Below, one piece after another: positions 48,921-49,584 of a stretch of DNA of 49,584 bases. The notes under the pieces were generated by a model. The model was not told the DNA's origin, did no database searches, and was given only the letters and a program-made list of their open reading frames with translations. The position numbers and the translations under genes are program-made. Within the stretch, counting starts at the first letter, position 1. Each line of letters opens with the position of its first letter. Source of the stretch: Oscillospiraceae bacterium (lineage in GTDB: Bacteria; Bacillota; Clostridia; Oscillospirales; Ruminococcaceae); the NCBI GenBank assembly GCA_017559185.1, contig JAFYSU010000032.1:1-49584 (forward strand). The letters run 5' to 3'.

Positions 48921-49584
48921 TTAACACTTCTTACAAGGAGTATAACCTCTTGCTTCTGCTTGTGATCTTGTGATTTGGGTTGGATTCTTCATATTGCTGC
49001 ATCCAGAATAGCTATGATATTTTGAACCCGACTTAGGTATCCACACCATTGTTTCAGATGGAGTTGGTTCAGAAACGTAAGTTGGTTCAGGTTCAGAAGT
49101 AGGTTCCTCAGTTTGAACTTGTGTTTGTGTTTGTTTCGTTTTCGGTGTGGATATCAATGTATCTGCACTGGCATTATTTATCGTGGAAAAGCTAACATCT
49201 TTGCCATTACTTGTACATTTGATATCACCTTGTAAGTCTGTACGATAAACCGTAACATCTGCATCTCGCAGTCTACTCAAAGTGTCATCGGTAGGATGAC
49301 CATAGCTATTTCCTGTTCCTACGGAAATCACAGCATAAGTAGGCATTATCTCACGAAGGAACGGATATGTAGTGGATGTGTCACTTCCATGATGACCTAC
49401 TTTCAATACTGTAGCAGACAAATCAGCGCCTGTACGAAGAATAGACTGTTCTGCTTCTCGCTCAGCATCACCAGTAAACAGGAATTTAGTTTCTCCATAA
49501 GTTATCATCAAAACAATGGAGGTATCATTTGTATCACTTCCACCATTCACTCCAAGGATTTTTACATTTGCACTACCAAGTGAA
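48921..49584 (-). CDS. ComEC-like MBL-fold hydrolase with Cys-rich tail (5' end cut by window)
   Basis: The frame is open to the window edge, so the start is outside; a GTG at 49550 is internal. The visible part covers FLFTGDAEREAEQS, KVGHHGSDTSTT and GTGNSYGHPTDDT, the second half of an MBL domain closely patterned on the chromosomal copy at 36957. A Thr/Pro/Glu-rich linker (TQTQVQTEEPTSEPEPTYVS) leads to a C-terminal module YHSYSGCSNMKNP...GYTPCKKC, a small putative metal-binding domain. This tail is absent from the other copy. Probably extracellular. Confidence 0.85.
   Translation of the reverse strand, partial: SLGSANVKILGVNGGSDTNDTSIVLMITYGETKFLFTGDAEREAEQSILRTGADLSATVLKVGHHGSDTSTTYPFLREIMPTYAVISVGTGNSYGHPTDDTLSRLRDADVTVYRTDLQGDIKCTSNGKDVSFSTINNASADTLISTPKTKQTQTQVQTEEPTSEPEPTYVSEPTPSETMVWIPKSGSKYHSYSGCSNMKNPTQITRSQAEARGYTPCKKC

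Larger units (their letters stand above)
44072..49584. mobile_element. Left part of an integrated genomic island
   Basis: It begins inside a truncated chromosomal gene and extends past the window. Content is unlike the backbone: lower GC, small unknown genes, a Cro/C1-type regulator, a phage/ICE-type coiled-coil protein, an SprT-like protease, and a serine recombinase. The other end, and the integrase if different from the recombinase at 48254, are not visible. Boundary set from the loss of GGGtGRT similarity. The 44091-44376 stretch is AT-rich with no convincing gene. Confidence 0.65.

Noticed and set aside
1..49584. CRISPR array
   Set aside because: No regularly spaced direct repeats and no cas genes were seen.

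Overview
The window looks like the chromosome of an anaerobic, spore-forming Gram-positive of the class Clostridia, probably an Oscillospiraceae-type gut bacterium. This rests on gene content: SpoVAC, SpoVAD, RicT (YaaT), a FemX/MurM-type aminoacyltransferase, a small 2[4Fe-4S] ferredoxin, ECF-type and QueT transporters, and a single-chain glycyl-tRNA synthetase. Strong GGAGG ribosome sites and short bidirectional terminators fit as well. The family assignment is inference; no rRNA is present. GTG and TTG starts are common.

Layout. 1-4.3 kb: tRNA-Arg(CCT), an ECF S component with a long structured leader, Nudix hydrolase, KtrB, alanine racemase. 4.4-6.4 kb: spoVAD and spoVAC facing each other around a 50-residue acidic peptide gene. 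6.5-6.8 kb: a 280-bp repeat with a tRNA-like end; a 60-bp relative lies at 33.3 kb. 6.9-16.7 kb: peptide-binding lipoprotein, CBS/CNNM protein, CinA-like amidase with YbaK, an ADP-ribose pyrophosphatase gene interrupted by an amber codon, a reduced M14-like protein, a Crp/Fnr regulator, glutamate racemase, a BTAD regulator and PlsC. 16.8-21.4 kb, minus strand: ferredoxin, then a probable operon femX - Orn/Lys/Arg decarboxylase - holB - ricT. 21.6-27 kb: ABC-F protein, AI-2E-family permease, UvrD-type helicase. 27-34.8 kb: MFS permease, tRNA-Pro(TGG), glyQS, DUF4358 lipoprotein, NERD protein, alanine/sodium symporter, DUF421, QueT. 35-43.7 kb: YgiQ, ComEC-like hydrolase, DUF3006, DUF896, glycerol kinase, a polar amino acid ABC transporter, 3-methyladenine glycosylase, tRNA-Leu(CAA).

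At about 44.07 kb the chromosomal backbone stops inside the last 33 codons of a GGGtGRT-family gene, and a more AT-rich island runs to the end of the window. It carries two tandem paralogous small genes of unknown function, a winged-helix-like protein, a small coiled-coil protein, and a Cro/C1-type regulator divergent from a gene set (coiled-coil protein, SprT-like metalloprotease, serine recombinase). The last gene is a second ComEC-like hydrolase that runs off the window. The regulator and the gene set are separated by two mirror-image promoters whose spacers hold matching GCAC...GTGC palindromes; I infer that the regulator binds these.

Cell-wall precursor supply (alr, murI, femX), spore formation (spoVAC, spoVAD, ricT) and nutrient uptake (peptide, amino acid, alanine, queuosine-precursor and ECF systems) are the main themes of the backbone. 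The candidates for something undescribed are the island's paralog pair, the operator region, and the tRNA-like repeat.
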